Shown here: positions 15,675 to 23,933 of the stretch, piece after piece
How the letters are laid out: the number at the start of each line of letters is the position of its first letter
Numbering within the stretch: the stretch's first letter is position 1
The notes under the pieces: model-generated
Told to the model about the DNA's origin: nothing
Database searches by the model: none
The model's input: only the letters and a program-made list of their open reading frames with translations
DNA from: JAWLGW01 sp964569055
GTDB taxonomy: Bacteria; Planctomycetota; J058
Length of the DNA stretch: 29,775 bases
Direction of reading: 5' to 3'
Assembly (NCBI GenBank): GCA_964569055.1
Contig: CAZMSZ010000047.1
Location: 1 to 29,775 of the forward strand
Translations under genes and position numbers: made by a program

Positions 15675-17102
15675 GTGTTGACTCTTCTGAAGGTCGCGAC
15701 TGCGATTTGGCTCGCCTGGTGGGCGCTCCTCTCCCTCCGAGGCCTATCTCGCGGCTCGCGGCGGGCGGTCCTCTTCGTGTACCCCGTGCACTTCGTGTTC
15801 TGCGGGGTCCCGCTCCTGCTGGAAGTCGTGTTCGGACCAGCCGCATACGAGCGGTTCCCTGGATTCCGCGAGGCTACCCGCAACGACACGGTGACCATCA
15901 TCTACTGCTTCTACGTCGCCGCGTGCCCGCTGATCTGGTGGTTCGTGGCCGAGCAGAAGGCGACCGCACGCCAGCAATCCGCCGAGCTCGCGCGCTGGTT
16001 CCTTGGTTGGTTGGCGACGCCGTCACGACGCCGGCGGCAGCTGTTGGCCCTGGTGCTCGTCCTGCCCGCGCTCCTGCTCCTGCTCGCACCTGAGCCTGGG
16101 CTCTACTTCGAGTACACGCCGCACAGCCGCGACCTGCATAGCGCCGAGTCGGCGAAGCAGTTCCACGCCTGGCTGAGCAAGTTCGTGTTGCTCAGCATGT
16201 TGGCCGGGGCGGCGCTCATCTTCGGAGCGCGAAGCTTCCGGCGCGGCCTGATCTACACGATTCCCTTCATGGCACTAGGTGCCTGGATCAACGGGAAGCG
16301 GAACGCCGTCGCGCTCGCGCTGCTGCTCGTCACGTACGTGGCGTGGCGTCGACGGGTCTTCGGAAGACATCTCCTCCCGGCCGCGGTAGTACTCGGCACG
16401 GCCTTCCTGTCCTATTCGATCTATTACCAGGTAGAGCTCCGATTCCCTGACGAGTTCGCGCGTCGAAAGAGCTTCGACTACTGGCTCGAGGGGTACCGCA
16501 TCGACTTCGGTCGAGACAGCACGATCCGCCTGAGCATCCTGCACGAGCTAGACCCGCACAGGCCGCCGCTTCTCGAGTACCGGGGGCAGTCCCTCGAGTT
16601 CGTGCTGTTGGCGTGGTTGCCGAGGTTCATTTGGAGTGACAAGCCGATCTCGTACGCAACGCAGCTCACGAACTCCGCGATGGGACGCTCGGAGGAGCGG
16701 GGCGGAGTGACCACGAGCTGGCTCGGTGAGGCCCTCTCCAACTTCAGCTGGGCCGGGCTGGTGCTTGGTCCGCTGCTGATCGGGTTCGTCTGCCGGCTCG
16801 GAGACGCTTGCCGTGACGAGACGATCCTGCTGTTGACGGTGCTCGTCACGCTCTATGTGCAGACGGTTCACTTCCCGCCCTGGGCCCTGATCGGCTTCCT
16901 TTGGTTTGGCCTCATACTCTGGCGGTGGCGATCGGCCCTGGTCCGCTCGTATCAGGCTCCGGGCCGGCGGCGACGACCGATCATGGCGCGGCCACCTAGC
17001 GGAGCTGCGTGGGCCCTCGATCGGGCGCCCCCGAGGACGAGCGGGCTGGGCGCGGAGATTCGGCCTGTTCCTCGTCCTCTCGAAGATCGGAGTGAAGCGT
17101 GA
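15675..17102 (+). CDS. Wzy-like oligosaccharide repeat-unit polymerase
   Basis: This 475-residue integral membrane protein has about ten hydrophobic segments over residues 1-430. A large hydrophilic loop (~255-365) includes SFDYWLEGYRIDFGRDSTIRL and FVLLAWLPRFIWSDKPISYA, then a Thr/Ser-rich GGVTTSWLGEALSNFSWAG. This resembles the repeat-unit polymerase (oligosaccharide_polymerase/Wzy) families, which are recognised more by topology than by motif. It should join flipped repeat units at the outer face of the inner membrane. The last ~50 residues are a basic cytoplasmic tail. The GTG start has a GGAGG site 8 bases upstream, and the end overlaps the methyltransferase gene as GTGA. It is more likely than the gene at 602 to be the repeat-unit-specific polymerase, since it lies in the variable cassette. 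Confidence 0.8.
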   Translation: MLTLLKVATAIWLAWWALLSLRGLSRGSRRAVLFVYPVHFVFCGVPLLLEVVFGPAAYERFPGFREATRNDTVTIIYCFYVAACPLIWWFVAEQKATARQQSAELARWFLGWLATPSRRRRQLLALVLVLPALLLLLAPEPGLYFEYTPHSRDLHSAESAKQFHAWLSKFVLLSMLAGAALIFGARSFRRGLIYTIPFMALGAWINGKRNAVALALLLVTYVAWRRRVFGRHLLPAAVVLGTAFLSYSIYYQVELRFPDEFARRKSFDYWLEGYRIDFGRDSTIRLSILHELDPHRPPLLEYRGQSLEFVLLAWLPRFIWSDKPISYATQLTNSAMGRSEERGGVTTSWLGEALSNFSWAGLVLGPLLIGFVCRLGDACRDETILLLTVLVTLYVQTVHFPPWALIGFLWFGLILWRWRSALVRSYQAPGRRRRPIMARPPSGAAWALDRAPPRTSGLGAEIRPVPRPLEDRSEA

Positions 17103-17821
17103 GGTCGCGTTCCTTGCCCCGGCTCAAGGCTGCCATCAAGCGACTGCCCCTGATTGGAGGGCTCGCGGTCAGGATCGTGAGGTCGGTTCGGCCGCGCAAG
17201 GAGTTCATGAGCTCGCGGGACTTCTGGGAGCGCCGGTACTCCAGCGGAGGCAACTCCGGGGCCGGCTCGGAGGGTGAGCTGGCCGCCTTCAAGGCGTCGA
17301 CGATCAACGACGTGCTGCGGCGCTACTCGATCGACTCCGTAGTAGAGCTCGGCTGCGGCGATGGACGGCAGATCGCGCTGGTCGACTGCCCCCGCTATCT
17401 CGGTCTCGACATTTCACCCTCAGCGGTGAGGCGCTGTTGCGAGGCATTCGCCGGCGACGACACCAAGGCGTTCGAGGTCTACGACCCGACCACCTTCGAC
17501 GGGGCGCGGCTTGGCGCGACTCTGGCGCTCTCCATAGACGTCATTTTCCACCTCGTCGAGGACGACGTGTTCGACCGATACATGGGCGACCTGTTCGCGC
17601 TTGGGCGCGAGTTCGTCCTGATCTACTCGAGCGATCGCGAGGAACGACCGGACCCGGCCGCCCCGCAAGTCCGGCAGCGTTGTTTCTCGAATTGGATCGC
17701 GGCGCGCGCACCCGACTGGTCGCTCATCGAGCGGATCGAGAACGAACATCCGTATCAGCAGGACGCCCAGAGCGGCTCGAGATCCGACTTCTACTTGTAT
17801 CGGCGTCGGAGAGCGGACTAG
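17099..17821 (+). CDS. Class I SAM-dependent methyltransferase
   Basis: This 240-residue protein has the SAM-binding motif I VVELGCGDGRQ (~80-90), then the YLGLDISPSAVRRCCEAF segment with the ribose-binding acidic residue, and LALSIDVIFHLVED as motif IV. A ~35-residue basic lead (RSLPRLKAAIKRLPLIGGLA) may touch the membrane. The position after a polymerase and between glycan genes suggests O-methylation of a repeat-unit or chain-terminal sugar, but the acceptor is not deducible. The GTG start overlaps the polymerase stop codon (GTGA). Its end faces the convergent flippase gene 33 bases away. Confidence 0.85.
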   Translation: MRSRSLPRLKAAIKRLPLIGGLAVRIVRSVRPRKEFMSSRDFWERRYSSGGNSGAGSEGELAAFKASTINDVLRRYSIDSVVELGCGDGRQIALVDCPRYLGLDISPSAVRRCCEAFAGDDTKAFEVYDPTTFDGARLGATLALSIDVIFHLVEDDVFDRYMGDLFALGREFVLIYSSDREERPDPAAPQVRQRCFSNWIAARAPDWSLIERIENEHPYQQDAQSGSRSDFYLYRRRRAD

Positions 17822-17854
17822 AGGCGCACCCGGTTCACGACGCCGCCCATCACC

Positions 17855-19198
17855 TCACCCTCGAGCGGTGCCGGGGTCGGGCGGGACCTCGGGTGGCTTG
17901 GGCTGCGCTCGGGTTCGTATTAGTCGGTGGACCGCGAGCAGGCTCACCGCGGCATGTGCCACGTAGCTCAAGGCGAGGGCGACGGCGGCGCCGAAGGCTT
18001 GATGCGCGGGGACGAGGGCAAGGCAGCAGCCGATCAGGACGACGGCCATCGAGACCTGCGCGAGCAACAGCGCACGCATGGCATCGAAAGCGAGCAGGAC
18101 CGGCCTGAGGCTGGACAGCGCGAACTGGACCGAGAAGCCGAGAATGATCAGCACCAGCGGCCCGGTCGCCGCTGCCAGGAACTCCTCGCCGCCAATAAGC
18201 CTGACGATCTCCCGACGAAACACGATGATGCCGACGTTCGACATGCAGAGGAGCAGGACCGCATACAGGATCGTTCTGCTGAGAAAGCGCCGCAACGTCT
18301 GCAACTCCCCTGCGGCAGCCAGGCGAAACAACTCGGGCTCCACGACGCGAAGCAACGGGCTCAACGCGAAAGACGCGAAGGACGCCAGCCGACGCGCGAG
18401 GCCGAACGCGCCCACGGCTTCCACGCTCGCCAGCCCGGTCAAGGTGAGCTGAGCGCCGTGTGCCGTGACGGCCTGCACCGTGCCCGTCACCCAGTTCATG
18501 CTGGAGAAGCTCCACACGTTGTGCAACTCCCCGCGTAGGACGGCGAAGGAGCGGATGGAGGCTGAGATCTTGTCGCGAAAGCGAACGACCGCGAGGCCCG
18601 AGAGCCAGGCCAGGATCGGCCCGAGCCCGTCCGCGACGGCCGCCGCGACCAGCCCGTGGCGCAGCCCGATGATCAGGACGAGCAGCAGCCCGAGGCGATA
18701 TGCGGCCGCGATGCTCGTCTGGCCCGCGCATGTCCAATACTGGTCTTTCAGTCGAAAGAGCGCCACGTTGACCGAGACGAGGCTCAGGCCAGCCTGGCGC
18801 AGGAGGCCGCAGAACAGCAGGAGCGCCGCGGTCGTCGGTGTCGTCTGTAGAGTCGGATGTAGGACCGGTCCCAGGGCGAGGGCGATGACGCTGCCGGCGA
18901 GCGCCAACGTGAGCTCCAGCCAGGTGGCGAGGCCGAATGACGCGTGAGCGGCCTCGGTTCGCCCCTGCTCCATGAACTCTGTCCAATAGCGGAGCAAGAG
19001 CTCGGCGCTACGCGCCATGAGGAGGCTGCCGATCAAGCCGCCGATGGCGCGGCTCGCCACTAGGATCCCGAACCCCTTCAGGCCGAGCGTGTAGGTCAGG
19101 ATGATCGTGGAAACGAGGTCGAGCGCCTGCCCGCTCGCTGAACCGAGGAATACGATCCCGCCTGCTCGGCGAATGCGTGCGAGTAACACCTCGAGCAT
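17855..19198 (-). CDS. Wzx-like flippase (MOP superfamily polysaccharide exporter)
   Basis: This 447-residue protein is predicted to have 12 or so TM helices. It opens with the typical N-terminus of Wzx-type exporters (FLGSASGQALDLVSTIILTYTLGLKGFGILVASRAI). A cytoplasmic loop (FRLKDQYWTCAGQTSIAAAY) precedes the second bundle, and later segments (SSMNWVTGTVQAVTAHGAQLTLTGLASVEAVGAFGLARRL, FALSPLLRVVEPELFRLAA) match the family pattern. It would move the undecaprenyl-linked repeat unit across the inner membrane. It reads leftward, against the transferase genes, from the 275-base divergent region shared with the aminotransferase. An AGAGGGA site lies just upstream of the ATG. The first 50 codons contain ten A/T third positions against two in the adjacent aminotransferase. 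Confidence 0.88.
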   Translation of the reverse strand: MLEVLLARIRRAGGIVFLGSASGQALDLVSTIILTYTLGLKGFGILVASRAIGGLIGSLLMARSAELLLRYWTEFMEQGRTEAAHASFGLATWLELTLALAGSVIALALGPVLHPTLQTTPTTAALLLFCGLLRQAGLSLVSVNVALFRLKDQYWTCAGQTSIAAAYRLGLLLVLIIGLRHGLVAAAVADGLGPILAWLSGLAVVRFRDKISASIRSFAVLRGELHNVWSFSSMNWVTGTVQAVTAHGAQLTLTGLASVEAVGAFGLARRLASFASFALSPLLRVVEPELFRLAAAGELQTLRRFLSRTILYAVLLLCMSNVGIIVFRREIVRLIGGEEFLAAATGPLVLIILGFSVQFALSSLRPVLLAFDAMRALLLAQVSMAVVLIGCCLALVPAHQAFGAAVALALSYVAHAAVSLLAVHRLIRTRAQPKPPEVPPDPGTARG

Positions 19199-19220
19199 CT
19201 TGGTCCCTCTGTGGGCCGAG

Positions 19221-19244
19221 CAGTGCTCCGCAGCATGAGCACTG
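19221..19244. promoter_or_regulatory. 8-bp dyad upstream of the flippase gene (possible operator or leader hairpin)
   Basis: CAGTGCTC at 19221-19228 and its exact complement GAGCACTG at 19237-19244 flank an 8-base spacer, ending 22 bases before the flippase start codon (19198) on its transcribed side. It could bind a dimeric regulator or fold in the leader RNA. The rest of 19199-19473 shows a GGGTACCC palindrome at 19289-19296 and no convincing promoter pair. Confidence 0.38.
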
Positions 19245-19473
19245 AGGCACGATCGCGCAGGGGCACACCACTATCAAGGTCCGTGCACGGGTACCCAGCT
19301 CGAGAGTGTCCACGCGCCACCGCCTCGAGCAGTGCGGCTCGGACTTCCCTTGACCGACCGCATACCCGCGCTGGCTTGGTGGTCGCCGGATCGGGTACGT
19401 TCCTCCGGTTCCTGGGGCGCGGTCCTCGTTGCTCACCCCGCGGGGCGGAGGGCTCGACTCGTAGGGAGACGAC

Positions 19474-20607
19474 ATGACCCGGATCTACCTCTCCCCCCCT
19501 GACGTCGGCCCGCGGGAGCGGGAGCTGCTCCTCGACGCGTTCGACTCGGGGTGGATCGCGCCGCTCGGGCCGCATGTGGACGCGTTCGAGCGGGAGCTGG
19601 CGGCGCGGGCGGGGGTGGCGCACGCGGCGGCGCTGTCGAGCGGGACCGGGGCGCTGCACCTCGCCATGGTGCTGCTCGGGGTCGGGCCGGGGGACGAGGT
19701 GGTGACCTCGACCCTGACGTTCGCGGCGACCGCCAACGCGATCCGCTACGTGGGGGCGACGCCGGTGTTCGTCGACAGCGACGAGCGCTCCTGGAACATG
19801 GACCCCGCCCTGCTGCGCGAGGAGCTGGCCGCGGCCGCGGCGCGGGGGAAGCTGCCCAAGGCCGTGGTCGTGGTCGACCTGTACGGGCAGTGCGCCGACT
19901 ACGACCCGATCCAGGCGGCCTGCGCCGAGTACGGGGTGCCGATCGTCGAGGACGCGGCGGAGGCGCTCGGGGCCTCCTACCGCGGGCGGCCCGCCGGGTC
20001 GCTGGGGGCGCTCGGCGTGCTCTCGTTCAACGGGAACAAGATCATCACCACCAGCGGCGGCGGGGCGCTGCTCTCCGACGACAGCGAGCGGATCGCGCGG
20101 GCGCGGTTCCTCGCCACGCAGGCCCGCGACCCCGCGCCGCACTACGAGCACTCCACGGTCGGCTTCAACTACCGCATGAGCAACCTGCTCGCCGCGCTCG
20201 GCCGGGGGCAGCTCGAAGGGCTCGACGCCAAGATCGAGGTGCGCCGCGCGACGCGGGCCTTCTACCGCGAGGCGCTCGGCGGGCTCGAGGGGATCGCCTT
20301 CATGCCCGAGGCCGACTACGGGCGGAGCAACTGCTGGCTGACCTGCGTCACCGTCGACCCCGCGGCGTTCGGCGCCTCGCGCGAGGAGATCCGCCGGCAC
20401 CTCGAGTCGCTCGACGTCGAGGCTCGGCCCGTGTGGAAGCCCATGCACCTCCAGCCCGTGTTCGCCGACTGCCGCGTGCGCGGGGGCGCCGTCGCCGCCG
20501 GCCTGTTCGAGCGCGGGCTGTGCCTCCCGAGCGGCTCGAACCTCTCCGCCGCCGACCGCGAGCGGGTGGTCGCGGGCGTGCTCGAAGCCCGTCGAAAGAA
20601 GCGCTGA
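19474..20607 (+). CDS. PLP-dependent sugar aminotransferase (DegT/DnrJ/EryC1/StrS family)
   Basis: This 377-residue fold-type I aminotransferase has the family landmarks: SSGTGALHLAM (~50-60) for phosphate binding, DLYGQCADYDPI and VEDAAEALGASYRG with the PLP-ring Asp, then SFNGNKIITTSGGG with the Schiff-base Lys189. GFNYRMSNLLAALG follows. Such enzymes (PglE, EpsN, PseC types) transfer an amino group from glutamate to the 4-keto group of the dehydratase product, giving a UDP-4-amino-sugar. Its GC3 is very high, as in the export genes and unlike the cassette next to it. The 2-epimerase start directly follows its stop codon, so the pair is co-transcribed. No acetyltransferase of the PglD type is visible, though the FemAB-like protein could modify the new amine. 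Confidence 0.93.
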   Translation: MTRIYLSPPDVGPRERELLLDAFDSGWIAPLGPHVDAFERELAARAGVAHAAALSSGTGALHLAMVLLGVGPGDEVVTSTLTFAATANAIRYVGATPVFVDSDERSWNMDPALLREELAAAAARGKLPKAVVVVDLYGQCADYDPIQAACAEYGVPIVEDAAEALGASYRGRPAGSLGALGVLSFNGNKIITTSGGGALLSDDSERIARARFLATQARDPAPHYEHSTVGFNYRMSNLLAALGRGQLEGLDAKIEVRRATRAFYREALGGLEGIAFMPEADYGRSNCWLTCVTVDPAAFGASREEIRRHLESLDVEARPVWKPMHLQPVFADCRVRGGAVAAGLFERGLCLPSGSNLSAADRERVVAGVLEARRKKR

Positions 20608-21720
20608 GTGACGAAGATCGCGCTGGTCGTGGGGGCCCGCCCCAACTACTTCAAGGCGAAGCCGATCCTGGCCGAGCTCGACGCGCGGGCGGGGGTCGAG
20701 GGCGTGCTCGTCCATACGGGGCAGCACTACGACCCGGCCCTGTACGAGGAGCTGTTCGCGCAGATCGACATGCGCCCGCCCGACGTCTACCTCGGGGCGG
20801 AGGAGCGCGACCGCCGGCTGAACGTGCCCGACATGCTGCAGAGCTTCTTCCGCTGGTGCGGGGAGGCGCGGCCCCACGCGGTGGTCGTGGTGGGCGACGT
20901 GGACTCGACCGCCTCGAGCGCGCTCGCGGCCTACTACCAGGGGTTGCCGGTGGTCCACGTCGAGGCCGGGCTGCGGAGCGGCGATCGGGCCATGCCCGAG
21001 GAGATCAACCGGCTCGTGACCGACGCCGTGTCGGGGCTGCTGCTCGTGTCGGACCCCGTGGGGGTCGAGAACCTGCGGCGCGAGGGGCGCAGCGACGAGG
21101 AGATCGCGCTCGTCGGCAACGTCATGATCGACACCCTGCTCGATCGGCTGCCGGCCGCGCGGCGTCAGCCCCTCCCGGCCGCGGCGGCGGCGGTGGTGGA
21201 GGGCGGCGAGCCGTTCGCGCTCCTCACCCTGCACCGCCCCTCCAACGTCGACACCGAGCGCATGCTGCGGCTGTGGGCGGGCGGCCTCGCGCGGGTGGGC
21301 GCGCGGCTGCCGATCGTGTGGCCGGTCCACCCGCGCACGGCCAAGTCGATCGACCGCCACCGGCTCGAGCCGCTGTTCGCGGCGATCCCGGGCCTGGTGC
21401 GGACCGAGCCGCTCGGCTACCTCGAGACGATCGCCCTCGAGGAGCGGGCCACGGTGATCCTGACCGACTCGGCCGGGATCACCGAGGAGGCGAGCGTCCT
21501 CGACCGCCCCTGCCTCACCCTGCGCACCACCACCGAGCGGCCGATCACGCTCAGCGCCGGCAGCTCGGTCCTGATCGGCGAGGACCCAGGTCGCCTGGTG
21601 GAAGAGGTCGAACGCGTCCTCGACGGCCGCTGGGACAAGCACGGCAAGATCCCGCTGTGGGACGGCAAGGCGGGCCAGCGCGTGGTGGAGGCGACGCTGG
21701 CCTTCCTGGAGAGCCGGTGA
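20608..21720 (+). CDS. wecB: UDP-N-acetylglucosamine 2-epimerase (non-hydrolysing, WecB/MnaA type)
   Basis: This 370-residue enzyme interconverts UDP-GlcNAc and UDP-ManNAc in the cytoplasm. Family motifs are visible in order: VVGARPNYFKAKPIL at the N-terminus, VHTGQHYD, VVVVGDVDSTASSALAA, HVEAGLRSGDRAMPEEINR (the conserved catalytic Glu/Arg region), LLTLHRPSNVD and ILTDSAGITEEA with the UDP-binding Ser/Glu pair, then TERPIT. The GTG start directly abuts the aminotransferase stop codon. The two genes likely provide amino-sugar precursors for the polysaccharide locus on their left. The epimerase may act on an amino-deoxy UDP-sugar rather than UDP-GlcNAc itself, as some members do. Confidence 0.93.
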   Translation: MTKIALVVGARPNYFKAKPILAELDARAGVEGVLVHTGQHYDPALYEELFAQIDMRPPDVYLGAEERDRRLNVPDMLQSFFRWCGEARPHAVVVVGDVDSTASSALAAYYQGLPVVHVEAGLRSGDRAMPEEINRLVTDAVSGLLLVSDPVGVENLRREGRSDEEIALVGNVMIDTLLDRLPAARRQPLPAAAAAVVEGGEPFALLTLHRPSNVDTERMLRLWAGGLARVGARLPIVWPVHPRTAKSIDRHRLEPLFAAIPGLVRTEPLGYLETIALEERATVILTDSAGITEEASVLDRPCLTLRTTTERPITLSAGSSVLIGEDPGRLVEEVERVLDGRWDKHGKIPLWDGKAGQRVVEATLAFLESR

Positions 21721-21979
21721 AGCCGACCTCTTAGGCGCCGCCGCTTGGCACCGGGATCGATCGCCTCGTTGCCCCGAGAGCGGCGGAGCGTCTCACCCGC
21801 GGGCTCGCTCTGCGACTCACGCGCCCGCCCGAGCGCTCCGCGGCTGGTCGGGCCTACGTGTGCCCCGCCGATCGTTCGTTCCTCGTGTTCCTTGACTTGC
21901 GGAGCACGCTGCTGGAGTGGAGAACGGAGGTACCGCCAAGCGGCGGACTCAGGGCGGGAGACCGCTTTCAGGAGCTGCT

Positions 21980-22390
21980 GTGGAGCCGCTGAGCCTCGAC
22001 GAGCTCATGAATCGCATCAGGGACCAGGTCAACGAGCCTGTCCGACCGGGCTGCTACTACAGCAGGGTCGCGGACTCAGTGTTCTGCCACTTGGAGGACG
22101 TCCCTTACCGCGCTGAGCCGGTCGATGAGGTGCTGACCGTCTATCTGGCTGAGGACGACGGGCGTCTGGTCGGAGCCCAGATCAAGGGAGCGAGCAAGCT
22201 GCCGACCCATGACGTGCTTCGACTCGACCTGGGACGTCGAGAGGACGTCCAGCTCGTCGAGCTCGTGCTCCTCACGTTCCAGACGACACCTTCCGAGGCC
22301 GAGGCCGCTCGGAGGAAGGCGACCTACTTCGACGTCGCCAGGAGCCTTCAAGGGCTCTCGATCCCAGCGACCGAGCTGCAACGAGCCTGA
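21980..22390 (+). CDS. Hypothetical protein, ~136 residues
   Basis: I do not recognise this protein. It opens MEPLSLDELMNRIRDQV. Its middle carries alternating hydrophobic strands (CYYSRVADSVFCHLEDV, DEVLTVYLAEDDGRLVGAQI) ending in a charged, Leu-rich helix, so a small alpha/beta fold is likely. No signal peptide or membrane segment is seen. I chose the GTG at 21980 because AGGAG lies 6-7 bases upstream; a GTG at 21917 would add 21 basic residues without a good site. Third positions hold more A/T than in the adjacent 2-epimerase gene, so it may be a recent arrival. A second small gene follows 13 bases later and is probably co-transcribed. Confidence 0.6.
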   Translation: MEPLSLDELMNRIRDQVNEPVRPGCYYSRVADSVFCHLEDVPYRAEPVDEVLTVYLAEDDGRLVGAQIKGASKLPTHDVLRLDLGRREDVQLVELVLLTFQTTPSEAEAARRKATYFDVARSLQGLSIPATELQRA

Positions 22391-22403
22391 GCGGACCGAA
22401 CCC

Positions 22404-22610
22404 ATGGAGTTCCTGAGCGAGGACGACCTCGACCTCCGCGAGCTGGACGATCGTGAGCTCGCCCGCGCCTGGGCGCTGTGGTTCAAGCTCGCTCAGCACA
22501 CCAACGACGACGACCCCCTCTACGAACACGGGGTGTTCGCGGGCGTGGACCGCGCGACGCTCGAGGCCCTGATCCGGGACGACTCGCCGGGCTCGGGGCC
22601 CGAGCGCTGA
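22404..22610 (+). CDS. Hypothetical small acidic protein, 68 residues
   Basis: This short gene (MEFLSEDDLDLRELDDRELA...) follows the previous small gene by 13 bases on the same strand. The product is strongly acidic and helical, with a HTNDDDPLYEHGVFAGVD stretch in the middle. No known domain is recognised. Its stop lies six bases from the convergent peroxiredoxin-fusion stop. The pairing of two small genes is reminiscent of toxin-antitoxin layout, but neither shows a motif of a known toxin or DNA-binding antitoxin. Confidence 0.55.
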   Translation: MEFLSEDDLDLRELDDRELARAWALWFKLAQHTNDDDPLYEHGVFAGVDRATLEALIRDDSPGSGPER

Positions 22611-22616
22611 GGGCCG

Positions 22617-23392
22617 CTACGCCGCCGCCGCGGCCCGCTCCTGGTCCTCGGCCTCGAGCCAGCGGGTCAGCTCGTCGGCGCCGCCGATCAGGGCGCCGTC
22701 AATGAACACCTGGGGGGTGGTGGTGTTCCCCGAGACGGCGCGCAGGTTGCGCGGGGTGGCGCGGACCTCCTCCCACTCCAGCCCGCGCTCCTCGAGCAGG
22801 CGGCGCGCCCGCGCGCAGTGGCCGCAGCCGGGCTTGGTGAACAGCACGACGTCGCGCGGGTGGTTCGCGCCCTCGGGGCTGAGATAGCGGAGCATGGTGT
22901 CCGCGTCGGAGACGTCGTAGGGTCGCCCGGGTCCTCGCGCTCCACGAACAGCTTCTCGATCACCCCGTCGCGCACGAGCATGGAGTAGCGCCAGGAGCGC
23001 GGCCCGAGCCCGATGTCGGAGCGGTCCACGAGCAGGCCCATGGCCGCGGTGAACTCGCCGTTGCCGTCGGCCAGGAGCCGCACGCGGCGCGCGCCCACCT
23101 CGCGCTGCCAGGCGGCCATGACGTAGGCGTCGTTGACCGAGACGCACACCACCTCGTCGACCCCGCGCCGCCGCAGCGCGTCGGCCAGCTCCTCGTAGCG
23201 CGGGACGTGCGAGCTCGAGCAGGTGGGCGTGAACGCCCCGGGCAGCGAGAACACGACCACGGTCCGCCCCGCGAACACGTCCTTGCTGGCGATCCGGGCG
23301 AGCTTGTTGTCGCGCAGCACCTCGAACGTGGCCGCGGGGACGCGGTCTCCTTCGCGCCGACGCGGCTGGGGCGTCGCTTGCTGCTGGGCCAT
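22617..23392 (-). pseudogene. Hybrid peroxiredoxin-glutaredoxin (Prx5-Grx), interrupted by a one-base frameshift
   Basis: Together the two frames encode a ~257-residue thiol peroxidase of the PGdx type known from Haemophilus influenzae, which reduces peroxides with electrons from glutathione through its own glutaredoxin domain. The peroxiredoxin half (~15-165) has the peroxidatic Cys58 in LPGAFTPTCSSSHVPRYEEL. The glutaredoxin half has KPGCGHCARARRLL (CGHC active site), and TPQVFIDGALIGG with the cis-Pro. The frame breaks after about residue 157, at the G run 22920-22922: one more G there would restore DPYDVSDADTMLRYL, the continuous reading. The break may be a homopolymer sequencing error or a true recent mutation. 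The ATG at 23392 has a GGGGAGG ribosome binding site. It follows the TPR gene by 55 bases on the same strand. Confidence 0.85.
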
Positions 23393-23447
23393 GGCACCTC
23401 CCCTCGCGTGAGAGGGCGCAACGCGCGTGCCCGCGGGTGCGCGGCGG

Positions 23448-23933
23448 TCAGCCCAGCTCGGGCCCGCCCGAGGCCGTCGCCTGCGCCCCGCCGGTCGGCG
23501 GCGGACGCCGCGGCGGGTCGCCCGGCCGGAGGGGCGCGCCGACGCCGCCGAGCCCGCCCTCTTCGTCGTCCCTGCCCTCATCCGCGATCCGCTCGTACTC
23601 GGCGAGGGCGAGCTCCTCGCGGCCTGCGGCCTCGTAGATCCGACCCAGCAGGTAAGTGGTCTCGCGCCGCAGCTCCGGGTCGGCCGCCCCGAGCGCCTGG
23701 CGCGGCGCCTCGAGCTCGCGCAGCGCCATCTTGTAGATCCGCTTGCGAATGAAGCACTGCCCGAGGAGATACCCGGCGCGTCCCGCGACCCGCGACGCGC
23801 CAGCCTTGGCCCGCTGGAGGAGCGGGATCGCCGCGTCGATCCGCCCGGCCTCGACGTGAAGCTCTCCCTCGCGCAGGAGCGCCTCGGGCTCGTCGGGCTC
23901 GCCGGCGCTCGCGTCCGTCTCGGGCGGGCTCAC
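23448..23933 (-). CDS. Small tetratricopeptide-repeat protein
   Basis: This 161-residue protein holds about three TPR units between residues ~15 and 125: ALLREGELHVEAGRIDAAIP, GYLLGQCFIRKRIYKMALRE and TYLLGRIYEAAGREELALAE. An acidic then proline/glycine-rich tail (~126-161) follows. There is no signal peptide, so it is probably a cytoplasmic protein-interaction module. The GTG at 23933 overlaps the stop of the preceding EGRR-repeat gene as GTGA, which both decides the start and indicates translational coupling. Its partner is unknown; the coupled EGRR-repeat proteins are the obvious candidates. Confidence 0.75.
   Translation of the reverse strand: MSPPETDASAGEPDEPEALLREGELHVEAGRIDAAIPLLQRAKAGASRVAGRAGYLLGQCFIRKRIYKMALRELEAPRQALGAADPELRRETTYLLGRIYEAAGREELALAEYERIADEGRDDEEGGLGGVGAPLRPGDPPRRPPPTGGAQATASGGPELG

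Noticed and set aside
19350..19378. TTGACC as a -35 box for the aminotransferase gene
   Set aside because: No acceptable -10 box is found 15-19 bases downstream.
19096..21734. Long open frames opposite and out of frame with the aminotransferase and 2-epimerase genes
   Set aside because: Low-complexity Arg/Gly/Ala shadows; the real frames carry the complete catalytic motifs.
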